From Microbacterium sp. AG238 (lineage in GTDB: Bacteria > Actinomycetota > Actinomycetes > Actinomycetales > Microbacteriaceae), in contig NZ_RAQC01000002.1 in assembly GCF_003610405.1 (NCBI RefSeq), positions 124,001-188,000 on the forward strand: a stretch of DNA of 64,000 nucleotides, read 5' to 3'. Below, piece by piece: positions 8,860 through 16,866 of this stretch. Numbering within the stretch: position 1 is the first letter of the stretch; every line of letters begins with the position of its first letter. A program made the position numbers and the translations under genes. Under the pieces are notes generated by a model. The model had not been told where the DNA came from. It saw only the letters and a list, made by a program, of their open reading frames with translations, and ran no database searches.

Positions 8860-10343
8860 GCCACCTCCGACGAAGCGGGGAAACGGATGCCGAGGGTCGT
8901 CCACAACGGCCCGAGCCCGCTGACCCGCTCGCGGAACGACTCCCACGTGCGGTCATCGGCGGCCCCGGTGGCGACCGACCAGGCGGCTTCGGCCGCAGCC
9001 GCGATGCGCGGGAAGGCCAGGGCGTCGATGCCGTCGAGATCGCGCACGGTCTCGGTCCACAGCGGGGCTTCGACCCCGAGGATGTCGTCGTCGGTGAGGC
9101 CGGACACGACATCGACCGGCTCCCACGAGTACGCCCGCTCGAGGCTCGTCGGGCCGTTCGCCCAGGTCAGCCCGAGCGGCGCATCGGCGGTCGGCTTCAT
9201 GTCGAGGTACACGGCGTCGGCGGGGGAGAGGATGACGCGGCCGCCCCGCGCGACGAACGCCCGCGCCCGCTCGTCAGCGCCGTCGGTCGGTGTGATGAAG
9301 CCCCAGTACTGACCGATCGTGCCCGGTGCGAGGTCGTCGGCCGCGCCGGCCTCGTGCCACGCCACCGGGGTCTTGCCGAGGCGCGAGATGACTCGCGACG
9401 TGCGCGCGACGAAGGTCGCGAAGTCCGCCGCCGGGGTGCCGTGCGCCTCGTCGCCGCCGAAGTGCAGGTACGGCCCGGGCGTCAGCTCCGCCAGCTCCGT
9501 CAGGACGTCCTCGACGAACGCGTCGGTCGCCGGTGCGCCGATGCGCAGCGACGAGAAGCCGACGCCCATGCCCGAGTACGGCTCTCCGGCGACGGGGGTC
9601 GGGCCGCCCGCGGCATCCCACCCCTCCAGCGACGGCGCGGCCGCGACCTCGGGGTAGGCCAGGCCGACGGCGTGGGTGTGTCCCGGCATGTCGAACTCCG
9701 GGACGACGGTCATGTGGTTCGCGGCGGCGTGCGCGATGATCGCGCGGTAGTCGTCGGGTGTGTAGAACCCGCCGGGATCACCGCCCACCGCGCTCGACGA
9801 AGCGCGGGCGGCGAGCTCGGGGCGGCTGGCCAGAGCGAGCCGCCAGCCCTGGTCGTCGGTGAGGTGCAGATGCAGGACGTTGAACTTCAGGCTCGCCGCC
9901 CGCTCGAGGTAGGCGGTGACGGTCGAGACGTCATGGAAGTGGCGCGCGACGTCGAGCATGACGCCGCGGTAGGCGAAGCGAGGCTCGTCGGCGATGTCGA
10001 CGGCGGGGATGACCCAGCCTTCCGGCGACCCGGCGATGAGCTGGCCGAGAGTCTGGGCTCCGTAGAAGAGGCCAGCGGCGTCGGCGCCTCGGATCGACAC
10101 GCGGTGCTCGTCGACCGACATCCGGTACGACTCGGGCGGGCCGTCGCCGTCGACTGCGACGTCGATGACGGCGCGACCGGGATCTGCCGTGAGGTGGAGG
10201 CCCGTGCGGGTCAGGATGAGCCGGTGGAGCACGCCCGCGGCATCCGCATCGCCGGTCACAGCCACGTCGGCGGTGAGCGCGAAAAATGCGCCGGGAGAGG
10301 GCGTGACGGAGGAGGGCAGCGGGACCAGTGGCAGCGACGTCAT
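8847..10343 (-). CDS. Beta-N-acetylhexosaminidase, glycoside hydrolase family 20
   Basis: A 498-residue GH20 enzyme that releases terminal GlcNAc (or GalNAc) from short chains. The catalytic Asp-Glu pair lies at 298-299 in HFGGDEAHG; HLTDDQGWR at 160-168 and PEFDMPGH at 215-222 are other family landmarks. There is no signal peptide, so it probably acts inside the cell on imported oligosaccharides, which fits the ABC importer on the other side of the cluster. A candidate ROK operator lies 14 bp upstream of the ATG. The nagA gene follows with a 13-bp overlap. Confidence 0.93.
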   Translation of the reverse strand: MTSLPLVPLPSSVTPSPGAFFALTADVAVTGDADAAGVLHRLILTRTGLHLTADPGRAVIDVAVDGDGPPESYRMSVDEHRVSIRGADAAGLFYGAQTLGQLIAGSPEGWVIPAVDIADEPRFAYRGVMLDVARHFHDVSTVTAYLERAASLKFNVLHLHLTDDQGWRLALASRPELAARASSSAVGGDPGGFYTPDDYRAIIAHAAANHMTVVPEFDMPGHTHAVGLAYPEVAAAPSLEGWDAAGGPTPVAGEPYSGMGVGFSSLRIGAPATDAFVEDVLTELAELTPGPYLHFGGDEAHGTPAADFATFVARTSRVISRLGKTPVAWHEAGAADDLAPGTIGQYWGFITPTDGADERARAFVARGGRVILSPADAVYLDMKPTADAPLGLTWANGPTSLERAYSWEPVDVVSGLTDDDILGVEAPLWTETVRDLDGIDALAFPRIAAAAEAAWSVATGAADDRTWESFRERVSGLGPLWTTLGIRFPASSEVAWTP

Positions 10344-10356
10344 CGCGCCCCTATCT

Positions 10357-10371
10357 GTAAGGATGCCTAAC
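10357..10371. promoter_or_regulatory. Candidate ROK-repressor operator, copy 2
   Basis: GTAAGGATGCCTAAC matches the 77-91 dyad at all ten half-site positions and keeps the following AAAC. It lies 14 bp upstream of the GH20 start on the opposite strand. This ties the catabolic gene pair to the same regulator as the importer operon nearly 10 kb away. Confidence 0.65.
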
Positions 10372-10406
10372 AAACTTTCGTGCCAGCGTACCAGCGCGGC
10401 ATCCGT

Positions 10407-10412
10407 TATGCT
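10407..10412 (+). promoter_or_regulatory. Candidate -10 box for glyA-folD
   Basis: TATGCT fits the actinobacterial TAnnnT -10 pattern and would start the transcript close to the first stem of the ZTP riboswitch. No convincing -35 box is visible. Confidence 0.4.
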
Positions 10413-10492
10413 CGGACGCGTCGCGACTGGCGTTGAGGTGGGCCACCACCGGGGAGCGACCGACACGGCATTCGACCGCACGCCTGGGCCGA
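10412..10492 (+). ncRNA. ZTP riboswitch (pfl motif)
   Basis: The conserved blocks of the ZTP (pfl) aptamer occur in order: GCGACTGGCG, then AGGTGG, CCACCGGGGAGCG, a variable linker, and CCGCACGCCTGGGC at 10476-10489. ZTP/ZMP accumulates when 10-formyl-tetrahydrofolate is short, and this class is known to control one-carbon genes. Here it precedes glyA and folD. No strong terminator follows before the ribosome-binding site AGGAG at 10524-10528, so control may be at translation. The distance from the aptamer to the ATG is about 45 nt. Confidence 0.9.
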
Positions 10493-10534
10493 TGTGGAAC
10501 CTCTGTTCGTGAAAGCCGTCGTCAGGAGATCGTC

Positions 10535-11809
10535 ATGACCGATTCGTATTTCAACGCCCCGCTCGCCGAGGTCGACCCCGAGATCGCTCAGGTCCTCGAG
10601 CGCGAGCTCGACCGCCAGCGCGGCTACCTCGAGATGATCGCATCCGAGAACTTCGTGCCCGTCTCGGTGCTGCAGTCGCAGGGGTCGGTGCTCACCAACA
10701 AGTACGCCGAGGGTTACCCGGGTCGCCGCTACTACGGCGGCTGCGAAGAGGTCGACGTCGCCGAGGAGCTCGCGATCGAGCGCGCCAAGTCGCTCTTCGG
10801 CGCCGCGTTCGCCAACGTCCAGCCCCACTCGGGCGCGACGGCCAACGCCGCCGTGCTCCACGCCATCGCGCGCCCCGGCGACACGCTCCTGGGCCTCTCG
10901 CTCGACCACGGCGGCCACCTCACCCACGGCATGAAGATCAACTTCTCGGGCCGCCTGTACGACATCGTCGCCTACGGCGTGAACCCCGAGACCTCGCTGA
11001 TCGACATGGACGAGGTCCGCCGCCTCGCCCACGAGCACAAGCCGAAGGTCATCATCGCGGGCTGGTCGGCCTACCCGCGTCAGCTCGACTTCGCCGCGTT
11101 CCGTGCGATCGCCGACGAGGTCGGCGCGTACCTCTGGGTCGACATGGCGCACTTCGCCGGTCTCGTGGCCGCGGGTGTGCACCCGTCGCCCGTGCCGCAC
11201 GCCCACGTCGTCTCGTCGACGGTGCACAAGACCATCGGCGGCCCCCGCTCGGGCATCATCCTCACGAACGATGCCGACCTGGCCAAGAAGATCAACACCG
11301 CCGTCTTCCCGGGGCAGCAGGGCGGCCCGCTCATGCACGTCATCGCGGCCAAGGCGACGGCGTTCAAGCTCGCCGCGACGCCGGAGTTCAAGGAGCGCCA
11401 GGAGCGCACCGTGCGCGGCGCCGCGATCATCGCGGACCGCCTGACGCAGCGGGATGTCGCGGATGCCGGCATCGCCGTCCGCTCGGGCGGCACCGACGTC
11501 CACCTCGTGCTCGTCGACCTGCGCGACGCCGAGCTCGACGGCAAGCAGGCCGAAGACCTGCTGCACGAGATCCGCATCACGGTCAACCGCAACGCGGTGC
11601 CGAACGACCCGCGTCCGCCGATGGTCACCTCGGGCCTGCGCATCGGCACGCCCGCTCTCGCGACCCGCGGCTTCGGCGACGCTGAATTCACCGAGGTCGC
11701 CGACATCATCGCGCTCGCGCTGCAGCCCGGTGCCGACCTCGAGGCCCTGCGCGCTCGCGTGGCGACGCTCGCCGACGCCTTCCCGCTGTACCCCGGCCTG
11801 CAGCAGTAA
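10535..11809 (+). CDS. glyA: Serine hydroxymethyltransferase
   Basis: A 424-residue PLP enzyme that converts serine and tetrahydrofolate to glycine and 5,10-methylene-THF in the cytoplasm. The PLP lysine is Lys232 in [24 protein letters not shown] at 55-69 and [10 protein letters not shown] near 98-107 are conserved family segments. The ATG is preceded by AGGAG and by a ZTP riboswitch. folD follows 132 bp downstream, past a palindromic repeat, so the pair forms a one-carbon unit. Confidence 0.97.
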   Translation: MTDSYFNAPLAEVDPEIAQVLERELDRQRGYLEMIASENFVPVSVLQSQGSVLTNKYAEGYPGRRYYGGCEEVDVAEELAIERAKSLFGAAFANVQPHSGATANAAVLHAIARPGDTLLGLSLDHGGHLTHGMKINFSGRLYDIVAYGVNPETSLIDMDEVRRLAHEHKPKVIIAGWSAYPRQLDFAAFRAIADEVGAYLWVDMAHFAGLVAAGVHPSPVPHAHVVSSTVHKTIGGPRSGIILTNDADLAKKINTAVFPGQQGGPLMHVIAAKATAFKLAATPEFKERQERTVRGAAIIADRLTQRDVADAGIAVRSGGTDVHLVLVDLRDAELDGKQAEDLLHEIRITVNRNAVPNDPRPPMVTSGLRIGTPALATRGFGDAEFTEVADIIALALQPGADLEALRARVATLADAFPLYPGLQQ

Positions 11810-11827
11810 CCCGGCGTCGCCGGTCGC

Positions 11828-11880
11828 CGAGAACGCACCCGCTCCGCGAGAACGCACCCCGCGCGGTACGTTCTCGCGGG
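11828..11880. repeat. Dispersed palindrome, CGAGAACGCACC family, copy A
   Basis: Two direct copies of CGAGAACGCACC (starting 11828 and 11847) are followed by the inverted CGTTCTCG at 11869-11876. CCGCGAGAACG and CGTTCTCGCGG can pair into a hairpin. The same architecture recurs at 20359-20430 after pckG. It lies between glyA and folD and could weaken read-through. Confidence 0.75.
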
Positions 11881-11941
11881 GGCCATGCGGTCTCGGCGGC
11901 CGCGGCCCCACGACCGCGATCCCTCTCGAACGGAGACTGAC

Positions 11942-12823
11942 ATGACCGCGCAGAAGCTCGACGGGCGGGCCACCGCCGCCGCCATCAAGACCGAACTGGC
12001 CGAGCGCGTCGCCGCGCTGAAGGCGCGCGGGGTGACCCCGGGCATCGCGACGGTGCTGGTCGGCGCCGACCCGGCATCCCAGCTGTACGTCGGGATGAAG
12101 CACCGCGAGTCCGAGGCGATCGGCATGAACTCGATCCAGATCGAGCTGCCGGCAGAGTCGACCCAGGCCGAGGTCGAGGAGGTCATCGACCGCCTCAACG
12201 CAGACCCGACGTGCCACGGCTACATCGTGCAGCTCCCGCTGCCGAAGCACCTCGACACCGACCGGATCCTCGAGCGCATCGACCCCGCGAAGGATGCCGA
12301 CGGTCTGCACCCTGTCAACCTCGGGCGTCTCGTGCTCAACGTCAACGACCCCATCACGACGCCCCTGCCCTGCACGCCGCGTGCCGTCATCGAGCTGCTG
12401 CAGCGCAACGGGTACGACCTAGCGGGCAAGCACGTCGTCGTGGTCGGCCGCGGTGTCACGATCGGCCGCTCCATCGGCCTGCTGCTGACCCGTCGCGAGA
12501 TCAACGCCACGGTGACCCTCACCCACACCGGAACCGCCGACCTCGGTGCGCACCTGCGCGAGGCGGACGTGATCGTCGGCGCCGCAGGCGTGAAGCATCT
12601 CGTGACCGCTGCCGATGTGAAGCCGGGCGCCGCCGTGCTCGACGTGGGGGTCACGCGCGAGAACGACCCCGAGACCGGCAAGTCGAAGGTCTACGGCGAC
12701 ATCGCACCGGATGTCGCCGAGGTCGCGGGCCTGCTCTCGCCGAACCCCGGCGGCGTCGGCCCGATGACCGTCGCCCTGCTGATGACCAACGTCGTCGAAG
12801 CCGCCGAGCGCGCGACCGCCTGA
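11942..12823 (+). CDS. folD: Methylenetetrahydrofolate dehydrogenase/cyclohydrolase
   Basis: A 293-residue bifunctional enzyme that oxidises 5,10-methylene-THF to methenyl-THF with NADP and hydrolyses it to 10-formyl-THF. The catalytic Lys lies in [11 protein letters not shown] near residue 50, PLPKHLD matches the substrate loop, and [11 protein letters not shown] is the nucleotide-binding loop. It ends with [11 protein letters not shown], the usual FolD C-terminal signature. The start follows CGGAGACTGAC. It probably shares the riboswitch-controlled transcript with glyA. Confidence 0.96.
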   Translation: MTAQKLDGRATAAAIKTELAERVAALKARGVTPGIATVLVGADPASQLYVGMKHRESEAIGMNSIQIELPAESTQAEVEEVIDRLNADPTCHGYIVQLPLPKHLDTDRILERIDPAKDADGLHPVNLGRLVLNVNDPITTPLPCTPRAVIELLQRNGYDLAGKHVVVVGRGVTIGRSIGLLLTRREINATVTLTHTGTADLGAHLREADVIVGAAGVKHLVTAADVKPGAAVLDVGVTRENDPETGKSKVYGDIAPDVAEVAGLLSPNPGGVGPMTVALLMTNVVEAAERATA

Positions 12824-12852
12824 CCCCGGCCTCCGCGTCCCCGCCCCCCGCT

Positions 12853-12916
12853 CGTCGACTCGCCACGAACTGCGGATGCCGGCCCGCCCGGACCCGCGTT
12901 GTCTGGCGACTCGACG
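12853..12916. terminator. Long-range hairpin between convergent folD and ABC ATPase genes
   Basis: CGTCGACTCGCCA (12853-12865) pairs with TGGCGACTCGACG (12904-12916) apart from one central mismatch, with a 38-nt GC-rich loop. It sits between two convergent genes, a place where a two-way terminator is expected. No U-run follows on either side, so it could also be another dispersed palindrome. Confidence 0.5.
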
Positions 12917-12935
12917 GGGTGGAGGGGGAGTGGGG

Positions 12936-13688
12936 TCAGAGGAGGAAGCGGGAGAGGAAGGCGCGCGTGCGCGGTTCGCGCGGGGAGCCGAAGACCTCCG
13001 ACGGTGCACCTTCCTCGACGATGACGCCTTGGTCGAGGAAGACCACCCGGTCGGCGACATCCCTCGCGAACGCCATCTCGTGCGTCGCCATCAGGATCGT
13101 CGACCCGGCCACGGCGAGATCACGGACCAGTTCGAGGACCTCGCCGACGAGTTCGGGGTCGAGTGCCGACGTGATCTCGTCGAGCAGCAGCACCTCGGGG
13201 TCCGTCGCGATCGCACGGATGATCGCCGCCCGTTGCTGCTGGCCGCCCGAGAGCCGATCGGGGTGCTCACCGGCCTTGTCGGCCAGCCCGATGCGCGCGA
13301 GGAGCTCACGCGCCCGCGCCTCCGCCTCGCGCCGTGGCACGCGATGCACGACGCGGGAGGCCAGGGTCACGTTGTCGAGCACCGACAGATGCGGGAAGAG
13401 GTTGTAGCTCTGGAACACCGCTCCCAGGCGTGCCCGCACCGCGTTCGCGTCGACGCGAGGATCGGAGATGTCCTCGCCGGCCAGCAGGATCTGCCCGTCG
13501 TCGATGGGCTCCAGCAGGCCGAGGCAACGCAGCAGGGTCGACTTGCCCGAACCGCTCGCACCGATCAGGGCGACGACCTCGTGCCGGGCGAGCGATACAT
13601 CGACGCCGCGAAGCACCTCTTTGTCGCCGAACGACTTGCGGATGCCGCTGGCGTGCAGGACGTCGGTGCCCGCGGTGACCTCGCTCAC
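12936..13688 (-). CDS. Polar amino-acid ABC importer, ATP-binding subunit (GlnQ type)
   Basis: A 250-residue ATPase. Walker A is GASGSGKST near residues 40-48, the signature is LSGGQQQRAAI, Walker B is LLLDEITSALD and the switch His lies in MATHEMAFA. This order and spacing is typical of the GlnQ/HisP group. The GTG start at 13688 overlaps the permease stop by 4 nt (GTGA); the frame is open far upstream but that reading lies inside the permease gene. It completes a binding protein-permease-ATPase operon. Confidence 0.93.
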   Translation of the reverse strand: MSEVTAGTDVLHASGIRKSFGDKEVLRGVDVSLARHEVVALIGASGSGKSTLLRCLGLLEPIDDGQILLAGEDISDPRVDANAVRARLGAVFQSYNLFPHLSVLDNVTLASRVVHRVPRREAEARARELLARIGLADKAGEHPDRLSGGQQQRAAIIRAIATDPEVLLLDEITSALDPELVGEVLELVRDLAVAGSTILMATHEMAFARDVADRVVFLDQGVIVEEGAPSEVFGSPREPRTRAFLSRFLL

Positions 13689-14530
13689 AGCACCGATCCC
13701 GTCTGCTCGCGGCGTCGAAGCCTCGCGGTGTACCAATCGGTGAGCCGGATCGTCGGGATCGCGAGCAGCACGAACAGCACGCCCGCCACGACATACGGGG
13801 TGAAGTTGTAGGTCGTCGCGACCACTCCCCGCGCCTCGGCGATCGCGTCGAATGCGGCGAGGATCGAGATCAGCCCGACATCCTTCTGCATCGAGATGAA
13901 GTCGTTCATGAGCGGCGGGGTCATCTTGCGCAGCGCCTGCGGCAGCACGACTCGCACCAGGGTCTGCGGGTAGCTGAGCCCCAGCGCGCGGGCGGCGAGA
14001 CGCTGCGACGGATGCACCGACTCGATGCCCGCCCGGACGACCTCCGCGACGTAGGCCGAGTAGGTCAGCGTGATGGCGAGGACACCCAGCAGCACCGGGT
14101 CGATGCGGGTGTTCAGGATCGTCGGCAGCCCGAAGCCGATGAGGTACAGCACGATGACGAAGGGCAGGCCTCGGAACAGGTCGGTGTAGGCGGCGGCGAT
14201 CAGGCGGAGCGGGAAGAACACCGGCCCCCGCAGGGTGCGCAGCAGCGCCAGCACCAGGGCCACCGCGGCGACCGTGAATACCGAGATCGCGAGCACCTGC
14301 AGGTTGACGAGGAACCCCTGCCACACCTCCGGCAGCGCCTGGACCGCCACGGCGGGGTCGAAGAAGCTCCGCTGGACGGTCGCCCAGCCCTCCGTGTTGA
14401 TCACCGTCACCCAGACGACGGCGGCGAAGGCGAGCGTCGACGCGACGGCGATCAGCACCGACCGGCGCTCGCGGCCGCGCCGATACGCACGGCGCTCGAG
14501 TTCGAGCGCGCTCGGGACGGAGGAGGTCAC
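13685..14530 (-). CDS. Polar amino-acid ABC importer, permease (HisM/GlnP type)
   Basis: A 281-residue inner-membrane permease with a basic N-terminus, a first helix at about 24-44 and further helices after the loop around residue 70. The coupling loop reads ARALGLSYPQTLVRVVLPQA, as in His/Glu/Gln permeases. It lies 20 bp after the binding-protein gene and overlaps the ATPase gene. A single permease suggests a homodimeric channel. Confidence 0.92.
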   Translation of the reverse strand: MTSSVPSALELERRAYRRGRERRSVLIAVASTLAFAAVVWVTVINTEGWATVQRSFFDPAVAVQALPEVWQGFLVNLQVLAISVFTVAAVALVLALLRTLRGPVFFPLRLIAAAYTDLFRGLPFVIVLYLIGFGLPTILNTRIDPVLLGVLAITLTYSAYVAEVVRAGIESVHPSQRLAARALGLSYPQTLVRVVLPQALRKMTPPLMNDFISMQKDVGLISILAAFDAIAEARGVVATTYNFTPYVVAGVLFVLLAIPTIRLTDWYTARLRRREQTGSVL

Positions 14531-14550
14531 GGATAGACGCTAGCGCGCCC

Positions 14551-15405
14551 TCACTGGAGGAGCGTCACGCCCTCCGTGAGACCCGAGAGCCACTTCTGCT
14601 CGAGGTCGGCGAGGGTGCCGTCCTCGCGCAGTTCGTCGACGGCGGCCGTCACGGCCGGGGTGAGCGGCGAGTTCTTCGCCAGCAACAGGCCCCATTCGTC
14701 CTCGATGCCCGCCTTCGGCAGCTCGCCGACGAAGAACGAGTTCTCGATGTAGAAGTTGACGGCGAGGTAGGCGGTGGGCGTGTCGAGCACGATCGCGTCG
14801 ATCTGTCCCGCGCCGAGGGCGGCCACGGCATCCTCGTTGGAGTTGTACAGGCGGGCCTCGGCGTCGGGCGCGACCTCTGCCAGCGTCTGGGCGCTGGTGG
14901 AGTTCGCCATCGCGCCGATCGTGAGGTCGGTCAGGCCCGCGATGTCGGAGACGCCGTCGGCCGCGCCGCCCGCGATCGCGACGATCGACTGGCTGGCCGA
15001 GTAGTAGGGCGACGAGAAGTCGACGCCCTGCTTGCGCTCATCCGTGATCGTGTACTGCTGGACGTTGATGTCGAAGCTCTTCGGCCCGGGCGCGATCGCG
15101 GCCTCGAAGCTCGTGCGCACCCACACGACGTCATCCGGTGCGAAGCCGAGCTTGTCGGCGACGGCATAGGCGACGGCGGCTTCGAAGCCCTCGCCCGACT
15201 CGGGGTCGTCGTCGACGAAGTACGGCTCGTAGGCCGTCTCGCCGGTGGCGAAGGTGAGCTTGCCGGGGGTGACGTAGTCTTCGGCGGCAGGTCCGGAGGC
15301 GGCGTCGCCGGAGGCGGCGGGCGCAGGCGAGGACGAGCAGCCGGCGAGGAGGATCGCGAGCGCAGCGACGCCGATCGACGCGGCGCGGACAAGAGAGCGG
15401 GACAT
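14551..15405 (-). CDS. Polar amino-acid ABC importer, binding lipoprotein
   Basis: A 284-residue family 3-type binding protein. The signal peptide ends with lipobox LAGC, with the lipidated Cys at position 23, followed by a Ser/Ala/Pro-rich linker. The mature part shows the family sequence FDINVQQYTITDERKQGVDFS. The ATG at 15405 is chosen because it places the signal peptide at the N-terminus and has GAGGTTCCCCG upstream. It is first in the operon; the amino acid carried is not evident. Confidence 0.9.
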   Translation of the reverse strand: MSRSLVRAASIGVAALAILLAGCSSSPAPAASGDAASGPAAEDYVTPGKLTFATGETAYEPYFVDDDPESGEGFEAAVAYAVADKLGFAPDDVVWVRTSFEAAIAPGPKSFDINVQQYTITDERKQGVDFSSPYYSASQSIVAIAGGAADGVSDIAGLTDLTIGAMANSTSAQTLAEVAPDAEARLYNSNEDAVAALGAGQIDAIVLDTPTAYLAVNFYIENSFFVGELPKAGIEDEWGLLLAKNSPLTPAVTAAVDELREDGTLADLEQKWLSGLTEGVTLLQ

Positions 15406-15541
15406 CGGGGAACCTCCGGGTGCGGATGCCGCGCATCGGCGTGCTGTCACCGGCGGCTGCATCCATTCTCACCTGCCCCGGATACCGCGGGGCGCGCGGG
15501 TCGTCGTGTTACGGCCTGCGCGGCGGCGGGGCCCGAACCCT

Positions 15542-15600
15542 GCGAGGTCCCACTTGGGCCGGGTATGAGCCGCGCTTACCCGGCCTAAGTGGGACCTCGC
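15542..15600. repeat. GAGGTCCCA palindrome, copy 1
   Basis: Two arms of about 24 nt (starting GCGAGGTCCCACTT and ending AAGTGGGACCTCGC) pair with one mismatch around an 11-nt loop, giving one of the longest hairpins in the window. It lies between the divergent amino-acid binding-protein gene and the winged-helix gene, where a terminator is not needed. Copy 2 closes the other side of the winged-helix gene. Confidence 0.9.
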
Positions 15601-15696
15601 GGGGAGTGGACCGCGGGGGCGGGATCGGGCAGGATCGGCGGCGTGCGGGACAACGGTGGGGGCGATAGCGGCAAAGGATGCCGCGGGGGAGCTGAG

Positions 15697-16779
15697 GTGA
15701 TCGCGGCGCAGCGGCTGCGCTCCCACCTGTTGAGTGAACCCGCGTCGTCACTCGGCGAGGCCGCGGCTCACATGCTCGCGCTACAGGCGCAGGACTTCTG
15801 GTCCGGACGATGGGCGCTCGCCGTCCGCACCGACGGCGAGCCCGCGCTGCGCGCGGTGGATGCCGCGTTCGAGGACGGCACGCTCGTGCGCTCGTGGACG
15901 CAACGCGGGACGCTGCACATCGTGCGCTCGGTCGACCTCGCCGGGATGCTCGCGGTGACCGCCGAGCGCCAGCAGCGCGCGGCAACCGGCATCCTGCGTG
16001 GGCTCGCGGTCGACGATGCGGTGCTGGCGACGGCTGAGCGCGCCGCCCGGCAGGCGCTGCGCGGCCGGAACCGGCTCACGCGCGACGAGTTCGCCGACCT
16101 CCTGCGCGGCGCCGGCATCGAGACGGAACGCTCGCGTGGCAACCACATCCTCTCGGCGCTTGCCGTGCGCGGGGTGCTCGCCTTCGGCCCGGTGGTGCCG
16201 CGCGAGGGCGGGCCGACCCGCGACCAGTTCCTCGTCGCCGTGGACGAGCTGCCATCGGGGCGGATGCCCGACGATCCGCTCGCCGAGATGTTCGTGAGCT
16301 ACATGCGCTCGCACGGACCCGCGCGCATCGAGGACTTCCGATGGTGGGCGGGCCTGCCGATCGGGATGTCGCGACGTGCGGCCGAGGCGGCTGGTGACCG
16401 GGTCGTCGAGGTCGAGACCGGACTGTTCGCGGCACCGGATGCCGAGCCCGGCGCGTCGGCATCCACCTCCGGCTCGGTTCCCGGCCGCGACGGCGGGGAT
16501 GTCGTCGCCCTCCCCGCCTTCGACGAGTACTACCTCTCCTACGCCGACCGGACGACCGTCTGCGACCCCGACCTCGCGTCGCGGATCGGTCCGACCATGA
16601 ACGGCCAGGTCGCGCCGATCCTGATCTCCCGTGGCCGGGTCATCGGCACCTGGCGCCACTCCGTCGCCCTCGGGCGGCACCATCTGCCACCCGGCTCCAC
16701 GCTCGTGACGGACCCGTCGGTCGCGGCATCCGCGATTGCGGCGGCGCTCGCGCGGGTCTCACGCTTCCTCGCCGGCTGA
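15697..16779 (+). CDS. Winged-helix DNA-binding protein (HTH_42, AlkZ/YcaQ-like)
   Basis: A 360-residue protein of the winged-helix family HTH_42 (DUF1006). An N-terminal LQAQDFWSGRWAL segment, a central RSWTQRGTLHIV motif and the C-terminal FDEYYLSYADR segment are typical. Some members (AlkZ/YcaQ) are DNA glycosylases that unhook crosslinks, using a QxQ or QxD pair; here LQAQD at about residue 30 and the WTQRGT motif are present, so glycosylase activity is possible but not shown. The GTG at 15697 was chosen because GGGGGAGCTGAG precedes it; a GTG at 15643 is an alternative. The gene is bracketed on both sides by GAGGTCCCA hairpins. Confidence 0.8.
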   Translation: MIAAQRLRSHLLSEPASSLGEAAAHMLALQAQDFWSGRWALAVRTDGEPALRAVDAAFEDGTLVRSWTQRGTLHIVRSVDLAGMLAVTAERQQRAATGILRGLAVDDAVLATAERAARQALRGRNRLTRDEFADLLRGAGIETERSRGNHILSALAVRGVLAFGPVVPREGGPTRDQFLVAVDELPSGRMPDDPLAEMFVSYMRSHGPARIEDFRWWAGLPIGMSRRAAEAAGDRVVEVETGLFAAPDAEPGASASTSGSVPGRDGGDVVALPAFDEYYLSYADRTTVCDPDLASRIGPTMNGQVAPILISRGRVIGTWRHSVALGRHHLPPGSTLVTDPSVAASAIAAALARVSRFLAG

Positions 16780-16795
16780 GCTCGCGCGGCGCCTC

Positions 16796-16852
16796 CGAGG
16801 TCCCAGTTCGGCCGGGTATCCCGGCGTGATTCCCGGCCCAACTGGGACCTCG
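16796..16852. repeat. GAGGTCCCA palindrome, copy 2
   Basis: Arms of 21 nt (CGAGGTCCCAGTTCGGCC and its complement) pair with one mismatch around a 15-nt loop. The element lies between the convergent winged-helix and regulator genes and could end transcription in both directions. With copy 1 it brackets a single gene over 1.3 kb. Confidence 0.9.
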
Positions 16853-16866
16853 AGCGCTGTCCCGGG

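Noticed and set aside
5869..9312. A 1147-codon plus-strand open frame
   Set aside because: It runs antisense through the FAD-oxidase, nagA and GH20 genes, has a low-complexity Arg/Gly/Asp-rich translation and no family motif. High GC makes such shadow frames common.
10412..10492. A tetrahydrofolate riboswitch in front of glyA
   Set aside because: The blocks CCACCGGGGAGCG and CGCCTGGGC match the ZTP (pfl) aptamer and not the THF class.
10344..10534. A DasR (GntR) operator near the amino-sugar genes
   Set aside because: No ACTGGTCTAGACCAGT-like palindrome was seen here or before the regulator; the shared dyad has a different sequence.
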